The notes beneath the pieces were generated by a model. The model worked only from the letters and a program-made list of their open reading frames with translations. It did not search any database and was not told where the DNA came from. Of a stretch of DNA of 64,000 nt, positions 1 to 9,297 are shown one piece after another. The DNA is taken from contig NZ_JABULH010000003.1 in the NCBI RefSeq assembly GCF_013328205.1, positions 329,936 to 393,935 of the forward strand, read 5' to 3'. Source of the DNA: Sphingomonas hominis. GTDB lineage: Bacteria > Pseudomonadota > Alphaproteobacteria > Sphingomonadales > Sphingomonadaceae. Positions within the stretch are counted from its first letter, which is position 1. Every line of letters begins with the position of its first letter. The translations under genes and the position numbers were made by a program.

Positions 1-1
1 C

Positions 2-556
2 AAGGCCGAGATGACCGACATGCGCCCGTCGGGCGGCGGCAAGACGCGCATCACCTTCTCCGCGCCGAGCCGCGGCATGATCGGCTATCACGGCGAGTTC
101 CTGTCGGACACGCGCGGCACCGGCATTATGAACCGGCTGTTCGAGAAGTACGGACCGCACAAGGGCAACATCGAAGGCCGCAAGAACGGCGTGCTGATCT
201 CGAACGGTGCGGGCGAAGCGCAGGGCTATGCGCTCGGTCCGCTCGAGGACCGCGGCGTGCTGTTCGTCGGCCACGGCGAGGCGCTGTACGAAGGCATGAT
301 CATCGGCGAGAACGCCAAGACGGATGACCTGGAGGTCAATCCGATGAAGGCGAAGCAGCTGACCAACTTCCGCGCGAGCGGCGGCAAGGACGATGCGATC
401 CGTCTGACCCCGCCGAAGAAGATGACGCTGGAGCAGGCGATCGCGTACATCGACGACGACGAGATGGTCGAGGTGACGCCCAAGAACATCCGCCTGCGCA
501 AGCGCTTCCTCGACCCCAACGAGCGCAAGCGCGCGAGCCGCAGCAAGGCCGCCTGA
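2..556 (+). CDS. typA: Ribosome-associated GTPase TypA/BipA, C-terminal part (cut by the window edge)
   Basis: Only the last ~184 residues are present; the reading frame is open to the first bases of the window, so the start lies upstream. The visible part is the EF-G-like domain V and the TypA-specific C-terminal domain. Recognisable stretches are SRGMIGYHGEFL, RGTGIMNRLFE, the glycine-rich GVLISNGAGEAQGYAL and the conserved NPMKAKQLTNFR, ending in the basic tail LDPNERKRASR. TypA is a translational GTPase that binds the ribosome and supports assembly and growth under stress. The GTPase domain is outside the window. A hairpin terminator follows the gene. Confidence 0.97.
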   Translation, partial: KAEMTDMRPSGGGKTRITFSAPSRGMIGYHGEFLSDTRGTGIMNRLFEKYGPHKGNIEGRKNGVLISNGAGEAQGYALGPLEDRGVLFVGHGEALYEGMIIGENAKTDDLEVNPMKAKQLTNFRASGGKDDAIRLTPPKKMTLEQAIAYIDDDEMVEVTPKNIRLRKRFLDPNERKRASRSKAA

Positions 557-673
557 AGCGAGGCCGCAGCGAACGCTGCGGCGAGCGCTCACTCAGGCGA
601 CCCAGCCGGCCTCGCCACGAGCGAGGACCGACGACGCGGCTCTGCCGCGGCGCGCACCGGAACGCGATAAAAG

Positions 674-706
674 CGGCGGCGAAGGACACTCCCTTCGCCG
701 CCGTTT
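674..706 (+). terminator. Rho-independent terminator after typA
   Basis: A perfect 12-bp stem (674-685 with 692-703) and a 6-base loop are followed by only TTT. It lies about 120 bases after the typA stop and 40 bases before the chloride channel gene, so it should separate the two units. The short U-tract makes it moderate in strength. Confidence 0.7.
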
Positions 707-745
707 GCGTGTCCTACACGTTCGAACTCACGCTATAGCGGCCCC

Positions 746-2077
746 ATGCCCGACCGCCGCTCCCCCTTCGCCCGCCATCGCTGGACCCCGTCGCGCTACC
801 GCGCGCTGCTGCGCACCCGTGGCCCGCGCTCGGTGCGGTTCCGCACTCGCGTGTCGGTGCTGGCGGGCGCGATCGCGATTGGCTTGGTTGCGATTCTGTT
901 CGCCGAAGCTGCCGACTGGGCCGGCGGCTGGTTCAACAATTATGCGAAGCGCTGGCACTGGCTGCCGCTCCTCACCACGCCGCTCGCCTTCGTCGCGCTC
1001 GTGTGGGTCACCCGCAGCATCGCGCCACTCGCCCGCGGATCGGGCATCCCGCAGGTGATCGCGGCGAGCGAGGACCCCAACCGTGCCACCGGGTCGCTCA
1101 TCTCGGTCCGCACCGCCGCGACCAAGATCGTGCTGACCATCGCTGCGGTGCTGTCGGGCGCGTCGGTCGGGCGCGAGGGGCCGACCGTGCAGCTCGCCGC
1201 CGCGGTGATGGGGCTGACCCACCGCATCATGCGCGTGCCGCTGCGCACCCCCGTCGTCATCGCGAGCGGCGCGGCGGGCGTGGCGGCGGCGTTCAACACC
1301 CCGCTCGCCGGGTTGCTGTTCGCGATCGAGGAACTAGCGAGCGCCTATGAGCAGCGGGTCACGCTGCTGGTGCTGTCCGCGATCGTCATCGCCGGTATGG
1401 TCGCGCAGTCGGTGCAGGGCGATTACGTCTATTTCGGGGTGATCGGGGCGAGCATTCCTTTGAGCAGCGCCTTGCTGGTCGTGCCGGTGGCGGGCGTCGT
1501 CGGCGGGTTGTCGGGCGGTTCGTTCGCGCGGCTGATGCTGATGCTCGCGACCGGCAGCACGGCGGTGACGCGGTGGAGCAAGGCACATCCGATCGTCTTT
1601 GCGGGCCTGTGCGGCGTGGTCGTCGCCGGGCTGGGCGTGGTGACCGGGCTGACCTGGGGTACCGGCTATTCCGCCGCACGCGCGATGATCGTCGGGGTCG
1701 ATGCGCCCTTGTGGTTCGGTCCCGCCAAGTTCGTCGCCACGCTCGCTACCGCGGTTGCGGGGCTGCCCGGCGGCATCTTCGCGCCGTCGCTGGCGGTGGG
1801 TGCGGGCGTCGGCAATCTGTTGCGCGAGGTGTTTCCGGCGAGCCCGACCTCGGCAGTCGTGATCCTGGGCATGGTGGGCTATTTCGCGGGCGTGGTGCGT
1901 GCGCCGCTGACCGCCGTCATCATCCTGTCGGAGACGACGGCCAGCCGCGGGCTGATGCTGCCGATGTTCGCCACCGCCTTCATCGCCGACGCGGCGAGCC
2001 AATGGGTGTGCCGAGAGAAACTGTACCACGGCCTGTCGCGCGGCTTCGCGATGGGGCCGGAGCCCAAGCCGCAATGA
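746..2077 (+). CDS. ClC-family chloride channel or H+/Cl- antiporter
   Basis: A 443-residue polytopic inner-membrane protein of the size of bacterial ClC proteins without CBS domains. All three selectivity-filter motifs are visible: GSGIP at residues 98-102, GREGP at 142-146 with gating Glu144, and GGIFAP further on. The inner proton-gate glutamate of antiporter-type ClC (Glu203 in the E. coli protein) appears to be kept in FAIEEL (Glu195/196), and a tyrosine in REKLYHG fits the central Tyr. This favours a 2 Cl-/1 H+ exchanger over a passive channel, which is an inference. The N-terminus is basic and cytoplasmic. It is a single-gene unit convergent with the TonB receptor. Confidence 0.95.
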   Translation: MPDRRSPFARHRWTPSRYRALLRTRGPRSVRFRTRVSVLAGAIAIGLVAILFAEAADWAGGWFNNYAKRWHWLPLLTTPLAFVALVWVTRSIAPLARGSGIPQVIAASEDPNRATGSLISVRTAATKIVLTIAAVLSGASVGREGPTVQLAAAVMGLTHRIMRVPLRTPVVIASGAAGVAAAFNTPLAGLLFAIEELASAYEQRVTLLVLSAIVIAGMVAQSVQGDYVYFGVIGASIPLSSALLVVPVAGVVGGLSGGSFARLMLMLATGSTAVTRWSKAHPIVFAGLCGVVVAGLGVVTGLTWGTGYSAARAMIVGVDAPLWFGPAKFVATLATAVAGLPGGIFAPSLAVGAGVGNLLREVFPASPTSAVVILGMVGYFAGVVRAPLTAVIILSETTASRGLMLPMFATAFIADAASQWVCREKLYHGLSRGFAMGPEPKPQ

Positions 2078-2105
2078 AAAAGGGCGGCGGATTGCGCCGC
2101 CGCCC
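2078..2105 (-). terminator. Terminator for the TonB receptor gene
   Basis: A 9-bp GC stem (2082-2090 with 2097-2105) has a 6-base loop. Read on the minus strand it is followed by a U-run from the AAAA at 2078-2081. It starts 15 bases after the receptor stop codon and directly abuts the chloride channel stop, so it may work in both directions. Confidence 0.75.
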
Positions 2106-2120
2106 CTCGTCAGGTGAGGC

Positions 2121-4472
2121 TCAGCGGAATTTCCCGCTGAGCGAGACGCCGATCACGCGGGGTTCGTTGAACACCGCGGCGTTGTAATTCTCGATCACGC
2201 CCTTCAGGTTCTTCTCCGCTGTCAGGTTGCGCGCGAACGCCGCGATCTCGTAGCGGCCATCCGGCGTGGTGTAGCCCGCCTTCAGCCCCAGCTCGAAGTT
2301 GCCGTTCGCGTAGAATTCGCGCGTCTTGTAGAGCACGAAATTCGTGTAGCCCTGCAGGTTGAAGTCGGTCGCAACGAAGAAATTGCCCTCGTTGCTGAGC
2401 GGGATGTCGTACCGCACCGCGGCGTCGATCTGATATTCCGGCGCATTGGGCAGCGGGTTGCCGTCGATCTGCGCCAGCACGGCGGGGCTGCCGAAGATCG
2501 TGCGCGTGATCGTCGGATCCTGCACGGTACAGGTGACACGGCCGGCGAGCGCGCAGACCTGCGCGTAGACGTTCTTGTCCTTGATCTCGCTGTGCAGCGC
2601 GCTGCCGCCGAGTGAGAAGGTGATGTTGCGGATCGGGCGCCATTCCAGCTCCGCCTCGAAACCGTATGCGTCGGCGTGGTCGGCGTTGAACAGCACGCCG
2701 TTGCCGTTGGCGTCGTTGCCGTTCAACTGGATGTCGTTGACGCGGTAGTAGAAGCCGGTCGCGTTGAAGCGCATGTTGCCGAACGGCCGCGTCTTCACAC
2801 CCGCCTCGTACGAGGTGATCGTCTCGCTGTCGGCGGTGGTGAACGCCGAGCCGAACACCGCCGAGCGGCCCTGGATCGTCGGCCCGCGGAAACCGCGCGC
2901 GACGCGGGCGTAGATGCTGGCGGTCGGATCGACCTCGTACAAGGCCGACACGTCCCAGCTCGGCTCCTTGCCCGTCAGCTTGACGTTGCGCGGGGCGGTG
3001 GCGGGGAAGTTGACGGTCGCGCCGGTTGTCGCGGGCTTGACCAGGATGGTGCGCTTGTTGTCCTCGGTGTAGCGGCCGCCGGCGGTCAGCGTCAGGCGAT
3101 CGATCGTGTAGCTCGCCTGGCCGAACACTGCCCATGACGTGTTGGCGTCGTGCAGCCGGACCCAATTGCCCGGATTGTTGGTGTTGCCGTTCGCCGCCAC
3201 GAACGGCGCGGACAGGAAGAAGCGGCGCTGGTAGAAATCGGTCGTGTCGCGCTGATCGAAGTAGAAGCCACCGAACTGCCACTTGAACGCCGCGCCCGCG
3301 TCGCTGGAGGCGAGGCGCAACTCCTGCGTCCACTGATCGAGGTCGCGGATGTTGCCCTGGCTCTGCCCGCAGTCGATGCAGCCGCCGCTCGCGTTCAACG
3401 GCAACTGGCGCACGCCGCCGTCGGTGTCGCCGCGGCTGTAGCCCGAGGTGGTCTCGTACGCGGTGATCGAGGTGAGCGTCGCCGGCCCGAAGTCATAGGC
3501 CGCGTTCACCGACCCGCCATAGGTCTTGTACGCCTGCGGGTTGTTGTTGCCTTCGTCCAGCGCGATGCGGCCCCGCGGCTCGCGCGCGACGCTGTTCGAC
3601 CCACGCACCAGCGCGCCGCGGTGGAACACGGTCGAGGTGCCGTCGTAATCGCGCGCGTGACCCGACACGTTGATCGACAGCGCCTCGGTCGGCGTGAACA
3701 GCAATTGCAGCCGCACGTCGCGCTCGTTGAACCCGCCGAGCGCGTTCTTGCCGCCGCGCGTGCCGTCGACGCCGGGGCCGGTGAAGGTGTTGTCGATCCA
3801 GTCGTCGCGGTGCTGGTAGAGGCCGGACAGGCGGAACGCGATCTTGTCGGCGACGATCGGGCCGCCGATCCCTGCGTCGACGGTGGCGGTGTTGTAGCTG
3901 CCGTAGGAAGCGCTGACGCGACCGTCGAAGGTCTGGCCGGGGCGGATCGTGTCGAACTTGATGATGCCGGCGGTCGTGTTGCGCCCGAACAGCGACCCTT
4001 GCGGCCCGCGCAGCACCTCTACTTGATTGACGTCGAACACCGGATTCGATTTCAGCACCACGTGTTCGAGCACGACGTCGTCCTGGATGATCGACACCGG
4101 CTGCGACGCGCCGAGGTAGAAGTCGATATTGCCCAGGCCGCGAATGTAGAAGCGCGGAAAGATGCGCCCGGTCGTCGTCTCGGCATACAGGCCGGGCACG
4201 CGGCCCGCGAGCGACAGAATGTCCTCGCCCGCCGACTGGAAGGTGCGCAGGTCGTCGCCGCCGACCACCGCGACCGAGACGGGCACGCGCTGCAAATTCT
4301 CGCTGCGGCGCTCGGCGGTGACGGTGATCTCCTGCAGCCCATCCTCACCCGGTGTGGCGGTCGCCGCGTCAACGGCGGGCGGGGTAGGCGACTGCACCGT
4401 CTGCGCCACCGCTGGGGTGGAAAGCGTCAGGAGGCCGGCGGCACCGGCGAGCAGGAGCGACTTGGACGTCAC
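2121..4472 (-). CDS. TonB-dependent outer-membrane receptor
   Basis: A 783-residue TonB-dependent transporter. I placed the start at a GTG (4470-4472) because it gives a clean signal peptide (VTSKSLLLAGAAGLL, cleaved after PAVAQ) and has an AAAGGG ribosome-binding site upstream. The frame runs upstream to 4601, but that extension is not signal-like. After the signal peptide come a TonB-box-like EITVTAERR, the plug domain with the typical VEVLRGPQGSLFGRNTT, and a beta-barrel ending in GVSLSGKFR. Two cysteines (CIDC) lie in a predicted surface loop. The substrate cannot be told from sequence. It stands alone, with no adjacent regulator or transporter; sphingomonads carry many such receptors. 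Confidence 0.93.
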   Translation of the reverse strand: MTSKSLLLAGAAGLLTLSTPAVAQTVQSPTPPAVDAATATPGEDGLQEITVTAERRSENLQRVPVSVAVVGGDDLRTFQSAGEDILSLAGRVPGLYAETTTGRIFPRFYIRGLGNIDFYLGASQPVSIIQDDVVLEHVVLKSNPVFDVNQVEVLRGPQGSLFGRNTTAGIIKFDTIRPGQTFDGRVSASYGSYNTATVDAGIGGPIVADKIAFRLSGLYQHRDDWIDNTFTGPGVDGTRGGKNALGGFNERDVRLQLLFTPTEALSINVSGHARDYDGTSTVFHRGALVRGSNSVAREPRGRIALDEGNNNPQAYKTYGGSVNAAYDFGPATLTSITAYETTSGYSRGDTDGGVRQLPLNASGGCIDCGQSQGNIRDLDQWTQELRLASSDAGAAFKWQFGGFYFDQRDTTDFYQRRFFLSAPFVAANGNTNNPGNWVRLHDANTSWAVFGQASYTIDRLTLTAGGRYTEDNKRTILVKPATTGATVNFPATAPRNVKLTGKEPSWDVSALYEVDPTASIYARVARGFRGPTIQGRSAVFGSAFTTADSETITSYEAGVKTRPFGNMRFNATGFYYRVNDIQLNGNDANGNGVLFNADHADAYGFEAELEWRPIRNITFSLGGSALHSEIKDKNVYAQVCALAGRVTCTVQDPTITRTIFGSPAVLAQIDGNPLPNAPEYQIDAAVRYDIPLSNEGNFFVATDFNLQGYTNFVLYKTREFYANGNFELGLKAGYTTPDGRYEIAAFARNLTAEKNLKGVIENYNAAVFNEPRVIGVSLSGKFR

Positions 4473-4793
4473 GATGATCTGTTTCCCTTTCGTGTTCACG
4501 AGTATCGAGCGCGCAGCACCGGGCCCCTGCGCGAACGAGCGTTCGTGCAGGCATCCATTCGGCGATTCGCGGCTCCCCCCGCTTGAGCCCGCGCCTTGCA
4601 CGCGATTGTGTCGCCCGTGTGAAATGTGTCGGATGATTGCTCTGGGTTATTGATGAGCTCTGCTCGCCCCTGGTGGCAGGTGCGCGCGTGATTGTCTGAC
4701 CTCATTGGGGTGAAGAATAGCGACGTTAGATCAGCGGGTTAGCCCGGGGCGATGTCGGTTGACACCTGGCCCGCTTGATGTTGATACGACAGC
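4473..4793. other. Divergent intergenic region between TonB receptor and hybrid kinase
   Basis: About 320 bases hold the promoters of two divergent genes. I see no RNA gene, no convincing inverted repeat and no recognisable riboswitch here. The open frame that continues upstream of the receptor start (to 4601) looks non-coding. Confidence 0.5.
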
Positions 4794-7700
4794 ATGACCA
4801 GCCGTTCGTCGCGCAGCATCGCCGTCTCGCCCGAGTGGGACGACTTCATCGCAGCACAGGTCGGATCGGGTGCGTATGCCGACGCGGACGACGTGGTGCG
4901 TGCCGGATTGCGCGCGCTGCGTGACGGCAAGGTGGTGCGCCCGGCCCCGGTGGGCTGGCCGGTGGGTGGCGGTGCGTGCGGTGAGCTGGTGCGGCATGGC
5001 GACTGGGCGGCGAGCACGCTCGGGCCGATCGACGATTGGTCGCTGGAGTTGCGCGCGACGGTCGCCAACGTCGTCAACTCGCCGGTCGCCAAGGTGCTAA
5101 TGTGGGGACCGGACCACGTCATGATCTACAACGACGCTTATGCCGAGATCGCGGGGGCGAAGCATCCTGCGGCGTTCGGCGGGCGCGTGGCGGCAGTGTG
5201 GCCCGAGATCTGGGACTGGAACCGCGCGGTGCTGGAGGCGGGCTTTCGCGGCGAGCGCCGATCGTACCGCGACCAGCCGCTGACGCTGAAGCGCGGCGGC
5301 GTGGCGGAAACGGTCACGTTCGATCTGTTCTACACGCCGGTCTACGAGGCCGACGGGCGGGTCGGCGGCGTGCTGTGCACCTGCGTCGACAACAGCGTGC
5401 GCGTCGCGGCCGAGCAGCGCTGCCTAGAAAGCGAGCGCGAGTTGCGCACCATCACCGACGCGATGCCGGTGCTGGTCTCGTTCATCGATCGCGACCACGT
5501 GTTCCGCTTCGCCAATCGCTTCTACGTCGACTGGTTCGGGATGACGCCGGACGAGGTGGTCGGCCGTCACATGCGCGATGTCGTGGGTGAGGCGAATTAC
5601 GCCGAGCGGCTGCCGCTGATCGAGCGCGCGCTGGCGGGCGAGACGATCGCGTCCGACGGGCTGCTGTATCACCGCGACGGCACCGCGCACCGCGCCAATA
5701 TCCAGTATCTGCCGCGCGTTGCGCACGACGGCAGCGTCAGCGGGTTCCAGGTGCTCGTGTTCGACTTGGAGGATCGCGCGCGCCGCGAGGAGGATCTGGA
5801 CGCCAGCAACAAGCGGTTTCGCGCCGCGATGGACGCGGTGCACGGCGTGCTGTGGACCAACAGCGCCGACGGGCGGATGCTAGGCGAGCAGCCGGGCTGG
5901 ACCGCGCTGACCGGGCAGAGCGCGGACGAGTATCTGGGCTACGGTTGGGCGGAGGCGGTTCATCCCGAAGACCGCGCCGGGACGATCGAGCGCTGGAACG
6001 ACGCGGTCGCGACCAAGACGATGTTCATCCACGAGCACCGCGTGCGGCGGCATTGCGGCATGTGGCGGACGTTCGCGGTGCGCGCGCTGCCGGTCCTGGG
6101 CGAGGCGGGCGAGATCACCGAATGGGTCGGCGTTCACACCGACATCTCGCACCAGCGCGCGGCCGAAGCGTCGCTGCGCGAACAGGCGGAAGCGCTGGCG
6201 CGCCAAGTCGCGCACCGCGAGCGCGCCGAAGAGCAGTTGCGGCTGTTCAACGAGTCGCTGGAAGCGCGCGTGATCGCCGAGATCGACGAGCGTCGCCAGG
6301 CCGAGGCGAAGCTGCACCAGGCGCAGAAGATGGAAACGGTCGGCAAGCTGACCGGCGGCGTCGCGCACGATTTTAACAACCTGCTCCAGGTCGTATCGGG
6401 CAACCTGCAGTTGCTCGGCAAGGACGTGGCGGGCAACGACCGTGCCGAGCAGCGCGTGGCGAACGCGATGGCGGGGGTGTCGCGCGGGTCGAAGCTCGCC
6501 GCGCAATTGCTCGCCTTCGGGCGGCGGCAGGCGCTGGAGCCCAAGGTGGTCAACGTCACGCGCTTCGTGCGGGGCATGGACGACATGCTGCGCCGCGCGA
6601 TCGGCGAGGCGATCGAGATCGAGACGATCGTCGGCGGCGGCTTGTGGAACACCTTCATCGATCCGGGTCAGGTCGAGAATGCGCTGCTCAATCTCGCGAT
6701 CAACGCGCGCGATGCGATGGACGGGCAGGGGCGGCTGACGATCGAGCTCGGCAACGCGCACTTAGACGACGAGTACGCGCGCACCCACGACGAGGTGACA
6801 CCGGGCCAGTACGTGATGCTGGCGGTGAGCGATACCGGATCGGGCATGACGCCCGAAGTGCTGGACAAGGTCTTCGAGCCGTTCTTCTCGACCAAGGTCG
6901 AGGGCAAGGGATCGGGGCTGGGGCTGTCGATGGTCTACGGCTTCGTCAAGCAATCGGGCGGGCACGTGAAGATCTATTCGGAGGTGGGCGAGGGAACAAC
7001 CGTGCGCCTGTACCTGCCGCGGGCGACCGAGAGCGAGGACGTCGAGGTGCGCGTCGACACCGGACCGATCACCGGCGGGACCGAGACGGTGCTGGTGGTC
7101 GAGGACGACGACGAGGTGCGCGCCACCGTGGTCGAGATGCTGAGCGACCTCGGCTACCGCGTGCTGAAGGCGCCCGACGCCGCCTCCGCACTGATCGTGA
7201 TCGAGAGCGGGGTGCCCATCGACATCCTATTCACCGACGTGGTGATGCCCGGCACACTCAAGAGCCCAGAACTCGCACGCAAGGCCAAGCAGCGGCTGCC
7301 CAACCTCGCGGTGCTGTTCACCTCGGGCTATACCGAGAATTCGATCGTCCACGGCGGCAAGCTGGATGCAGGCGTCGAATTGCTGTCCAAGCCGTACACG
7401 CGCGAGGCGCTGGCACGGCGGTTCCGCCACGTGCTCGCCAACCAGGGACAGCGCGCGCAGGCGACCGCGGCGCATCCGTCGACGCCGCGCACACAAGCTC
7501 CGCGCGTCCAGCCGCCACGCGACCTGACGGGTGCTACCGTGTTGTTGGTCGAGGACGATGCGCTGATCCGTGCCAACACCGCCGAGATGTTGCAGGAAGC
7601 AGGTTGCGTCGTGGTCGACGCGGCGAGCGCGGAAGAGGCGATGGCGGCGCTTCACACCGCACCCGTCGACGTGCTGGTCACCGACCTGAACCTGCCGGGT

Positions 7701-7961
7701 CATTCGGGTGCGGAACTGGCGCAGCGCGCACGCGAGATGCGTGGGTCGATCGGCATCGTGTTCGCGACCGGCGACGGACACCGCGCGGCGGAAGCGGCGG
7801 CGATCGGCGACGTGGTGCTGCCGAAACCTTATGCCGCGGCGCGGCTGACGCAGGCGGTGCGTGCCGCGCTCGACGCCAAGGGCGTGTCGCCGTCGACTGC
7901 CACCCCGGCCGGCGAGCATGGCGATCCGGCGATCGCGCGGAGCGAGCGGCAGGGCGTTTGA
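4794..7961 (+). CDS. Hybrid sensor histidine kinase with ParD-like N-terminus, PAS domains and two receivers
   Basis: A 1055-residue cytosolic hybrid kinase with no membrane segment. In order: residues 1-45 resemble a ParD/CopG ribbon-helix-helix antitoxin (ISV-type strand, then AYADADDVVRAGLRALRD); 58-205 is the N-terminal sensory domain common in sphingomonad kinases (GDWAASTLGPIDDW, MIYNDAY); PAS domains lie at about 210-330 and 345-460; a coiled coil follows at about 462-510. The H-box is GGVAHDFNNLLQ with His525; the N-box (LAINARDAM), G1 (DTGSGM), F (FEPFFSTK) and G2 (GSGLGLSMVYGF) boxes follow. Receiver 1 has phospho-acceptor Asp815 (FTDVVMPG) and receiver 2 Asp964 (VTDLNLPG). No output domain is present, so it probably relays to a separate protein. 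The N-terminal fusion is unusual. Confidence 0.93.
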   Translation: MTSRSSRSIAVSPEWDDFIAAQVGSGAYADADDVVRAGLRALRDGKVVRPAPVGWPVGGGACGELVRHGDWAASTLGPIDDWSLELRATVANVVNSPVAKVLMWGPDHVMIYNDAYAEIAGAKHPAAFGGRVAAVWPEIWDWNRAVLEAGFRGERRSYRDQPLTLKRGGVAETVTFDLFYTPVYEADGRVGGVLCTCVDNSVRVAAEQRCLESERELRTITDAMPVLVSFIDRDHVFRFANRFYVDWFGMTPDEVVGRHMRDVVGEANYAERLPLIERALAGETIASDGLLYHRDGTAHRANIQYLPRVAHDGSVSGFQVLVFDLEDRARREEDLDASNKRFRAAMDAVHGVLWTNSADGRMLGEQPGWTALTGQSADEYLGYGWAEAVHPEDRAGTIERWNDAVATKTMFIHEHRVRRHCGMWRTFAVRALPVLGEAGEITEWVGVHTDISHQRAAEASLREQAEALARQVAHRERAEEQLRLFNESLEARVIAEIDERRQAEAKLHQAQKMETVGKLTGGVAHDFNNLLQVVSGNLQLLGKDVAGNDRAEQRVANAMAGVSRGSKLAAQLLAFGRRQALEPKVVNVTRFVRGMDDMLRRAIGEAIEIETIVGGGLWNTFIDPGQVENALLNLAINARDAMDGQGRLTIELGNAHLDDEYARTHDEVTPGQYVMLAVSDTGSGMTPEVLDKVFEPFFSTKVEGKGSGLGLSMVYGFVKQSGGHVKIYSEVGEGTTVRLYLPRATESEDVEVRVDTGPITGGTETVLVVEDDDEVRATVVEMLSDLGYRVLKAPDAASALIVIESGVPIDILFTDVVMPGTLKSPELARKAKQRLPNLAVLFTSGYTENSIVHGGKLDAGVELLSKPYTREALARRFRHVLANQGQRAQATAAHPSTPRTQAPRVQPPRDLTGATVLLVEDDALIRANTAEMLQEAGCVVVDAASAEEAMAALHTAPVDVLVTDLNLPGHSGAELAQRAREMRGSIGIVFATGDGHRAAEAAAIGDVVLPKPYAAARLTQAVRAALDAKGVSPSTATPAGEHGDPAIARSERQGV

Positions 7962-8064
7962 CCGCGCGCGCGGCGACGCTGTCCGGCGGTGCGCGCGCGC
8001 CGCTAGACAGCAGCGCTGCCAGCAATTAGCGCCGCCCCTTCAACGATTTGAAAGCGTCGATCGC

Positions 8065-9297
8065 GTGCCACCCGTCGAGCGACATATCGCGATCATCACC
8101 CCGCCCACGGTGGGTCACATCAACCCGTTGCAGGTGCTGGCGCGCGAGCTGGTGTCGATCGGCCACCGGGTCACGATGGTGCACGTCGGCGACATGGCAC
8201 GCTACGTCACCGATCCGCAGGTCGGTTTCGCGTCGGTCGAGGCGGGCGAGGCGGGCGCGCTCGACGCTTATCTGGCGCTGCTCGGCCAGCCGACCGGTGC
8301 GCGCGGGTTGACGCGGATGATCCGGGCGACGGCGGCGATGACGGCCACGCTGCTCGACGGCGCGCCCGCGACGCTGGCGCGGATCGGCGCCGACGCGGTG
8401 ATCGCCGACACCGCAGAACCCGCGGGCGCGGCCATCGCCGAGCGGCTGCGCCTGCCGTTCGTGGCGAGCGTCACCGGGCTGCCGCTGCTGCGCGAGGAGA
8501 ACGTGCCGCCGCCGTTCCTCGGGTGGCGGTACCGCGCCGATCCGATCGGGCGCAACCGCAACAACGGCGGTTACTCGGTCGCGGACATCTTGATGCGGCC
8601 GATCACGCGCGTGCTCGACGAGCGGCGGCGCGCCTGGGGGCTGGGGCGCGAGGCGGCGCCATTGTGCTGGGCGGCGCAATGCCCGCGCGGGTTCGATTAC
8701 CCGCGTTCGGCGCTGCCGGCGACGTTCGCTTATGGCGGGCCGTGGCGCTACGCGGAAGGAACGGCCGAACCGCTCGATCTGCCCCGCGACTCGCGGCCAC
8801 TGGTGTTCTGCTCGCTCGGCACCTTGCAGGGATCGCGCCGCGCCTTGTTCCAGGTGATGGCGGCGGCGTGCGCGGCGGTCGGCGCCCGCGCAGTGATCGG
8901 GCATGGTGGCGGGTTGACGCCGGCGGAAGAAGCCGCGCTGCCGGGCGATCCGCTGGTGCGTGCGTTCTGGCCGCAGCAGGCGGTGTTGCGGCATTGCGCG
9001 GCGGCGGTGCTGCACGGCGGGTTCAACACGGTGCTCGACGCGCTGGCGGCGGGGGTTCCGATCGTCGCGCTGCCGATCGCGTTCGAGCAGCCGGGTACCG
9101 CGGCGCGGATCGCCTATGTCGGCGCGGGACGCGTGCTGTCGCCACGTGGGCTGACCAGAACGGTGCTGGCGCAGGCGTTGCGCGGCGTAATGGCGGAGCC
9201 GAGCTACCGCGCGGCCGCGCGCCGGATCGGTGACGAGATGGCGGCGAGCGGCGGTGCCGCGCGTGCCGCGGTGCAGGTCAGCGCCGCATTGTCCTGA
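8065..9297 (+). CDS. crtX: UDP-glycosyltransferase, probable zeaxanthin/carotenoid glucosyltransferase
   Basis: About 410 residues of a GT-B fold, GT1-family glycosyltransferase. The N-terminal Rossmann half starts with IAIITPPTVGHINP. The C-terminal donor-binding half shows FCSLGTLQGSR and the signature HGGFNTVLDALAAGVP followed by PIAFEQPGTAARI, the UDP-sugar-binding motif of MGT/CrtX-type enzymes. I chose a GTG start at 8065 because the family begins close to this strand; the frame extends upstream to 7861 over the kinase 3' end, which is unlikely to be translated. The carotenoid assignment rests on resemblance to CrtX and on the convergent crtW. Macrolide-type glycosyltransferases are the alternative. 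Confidence 0.8.
   Translation: MPPVERHIAIITPPTVGHINPLQVLARELVSIGHRVTMVHVGDMARYVTDPQVGFASVEAGEAGALDAYLALLGQPTGARGLTRMIRATAAMTATLLDGAPATLARIGADAVIADTAEPAGAAIAERLRLPFVASVTGLPLLREENVPPPFLGWRYRADPIGRNRNNGGYSVADILMRPITRVLDERRRAWGLGREAAPLCWAAQCPRGFDYPRSALPATFAYGGPWRYAEGTAEPLDLPRDSRPLVFCSLGTLQGSRRALFQVMAAACAAVGARAVIGHGGGLTPAEEAALPGDPLVRAFWPQQAVLRHCAAAVLHGGFNTVLDALAAGVPIVALPIAFEQPGTAARIAYVGAGRVLSPRGLTRTVLAQALRGVMAEPSYRAAARRIGDEMAASGGAARAAVQVSAALS

Noticed and set aside
3150-4586. Plus-strand open frame of 478 codons opposite the first TonB receptor
   Set aside because: It is an antisense shadow of a high-GC gene; the minus strand encodes a complete receptor with signal peptide, plug and barrel motifs.
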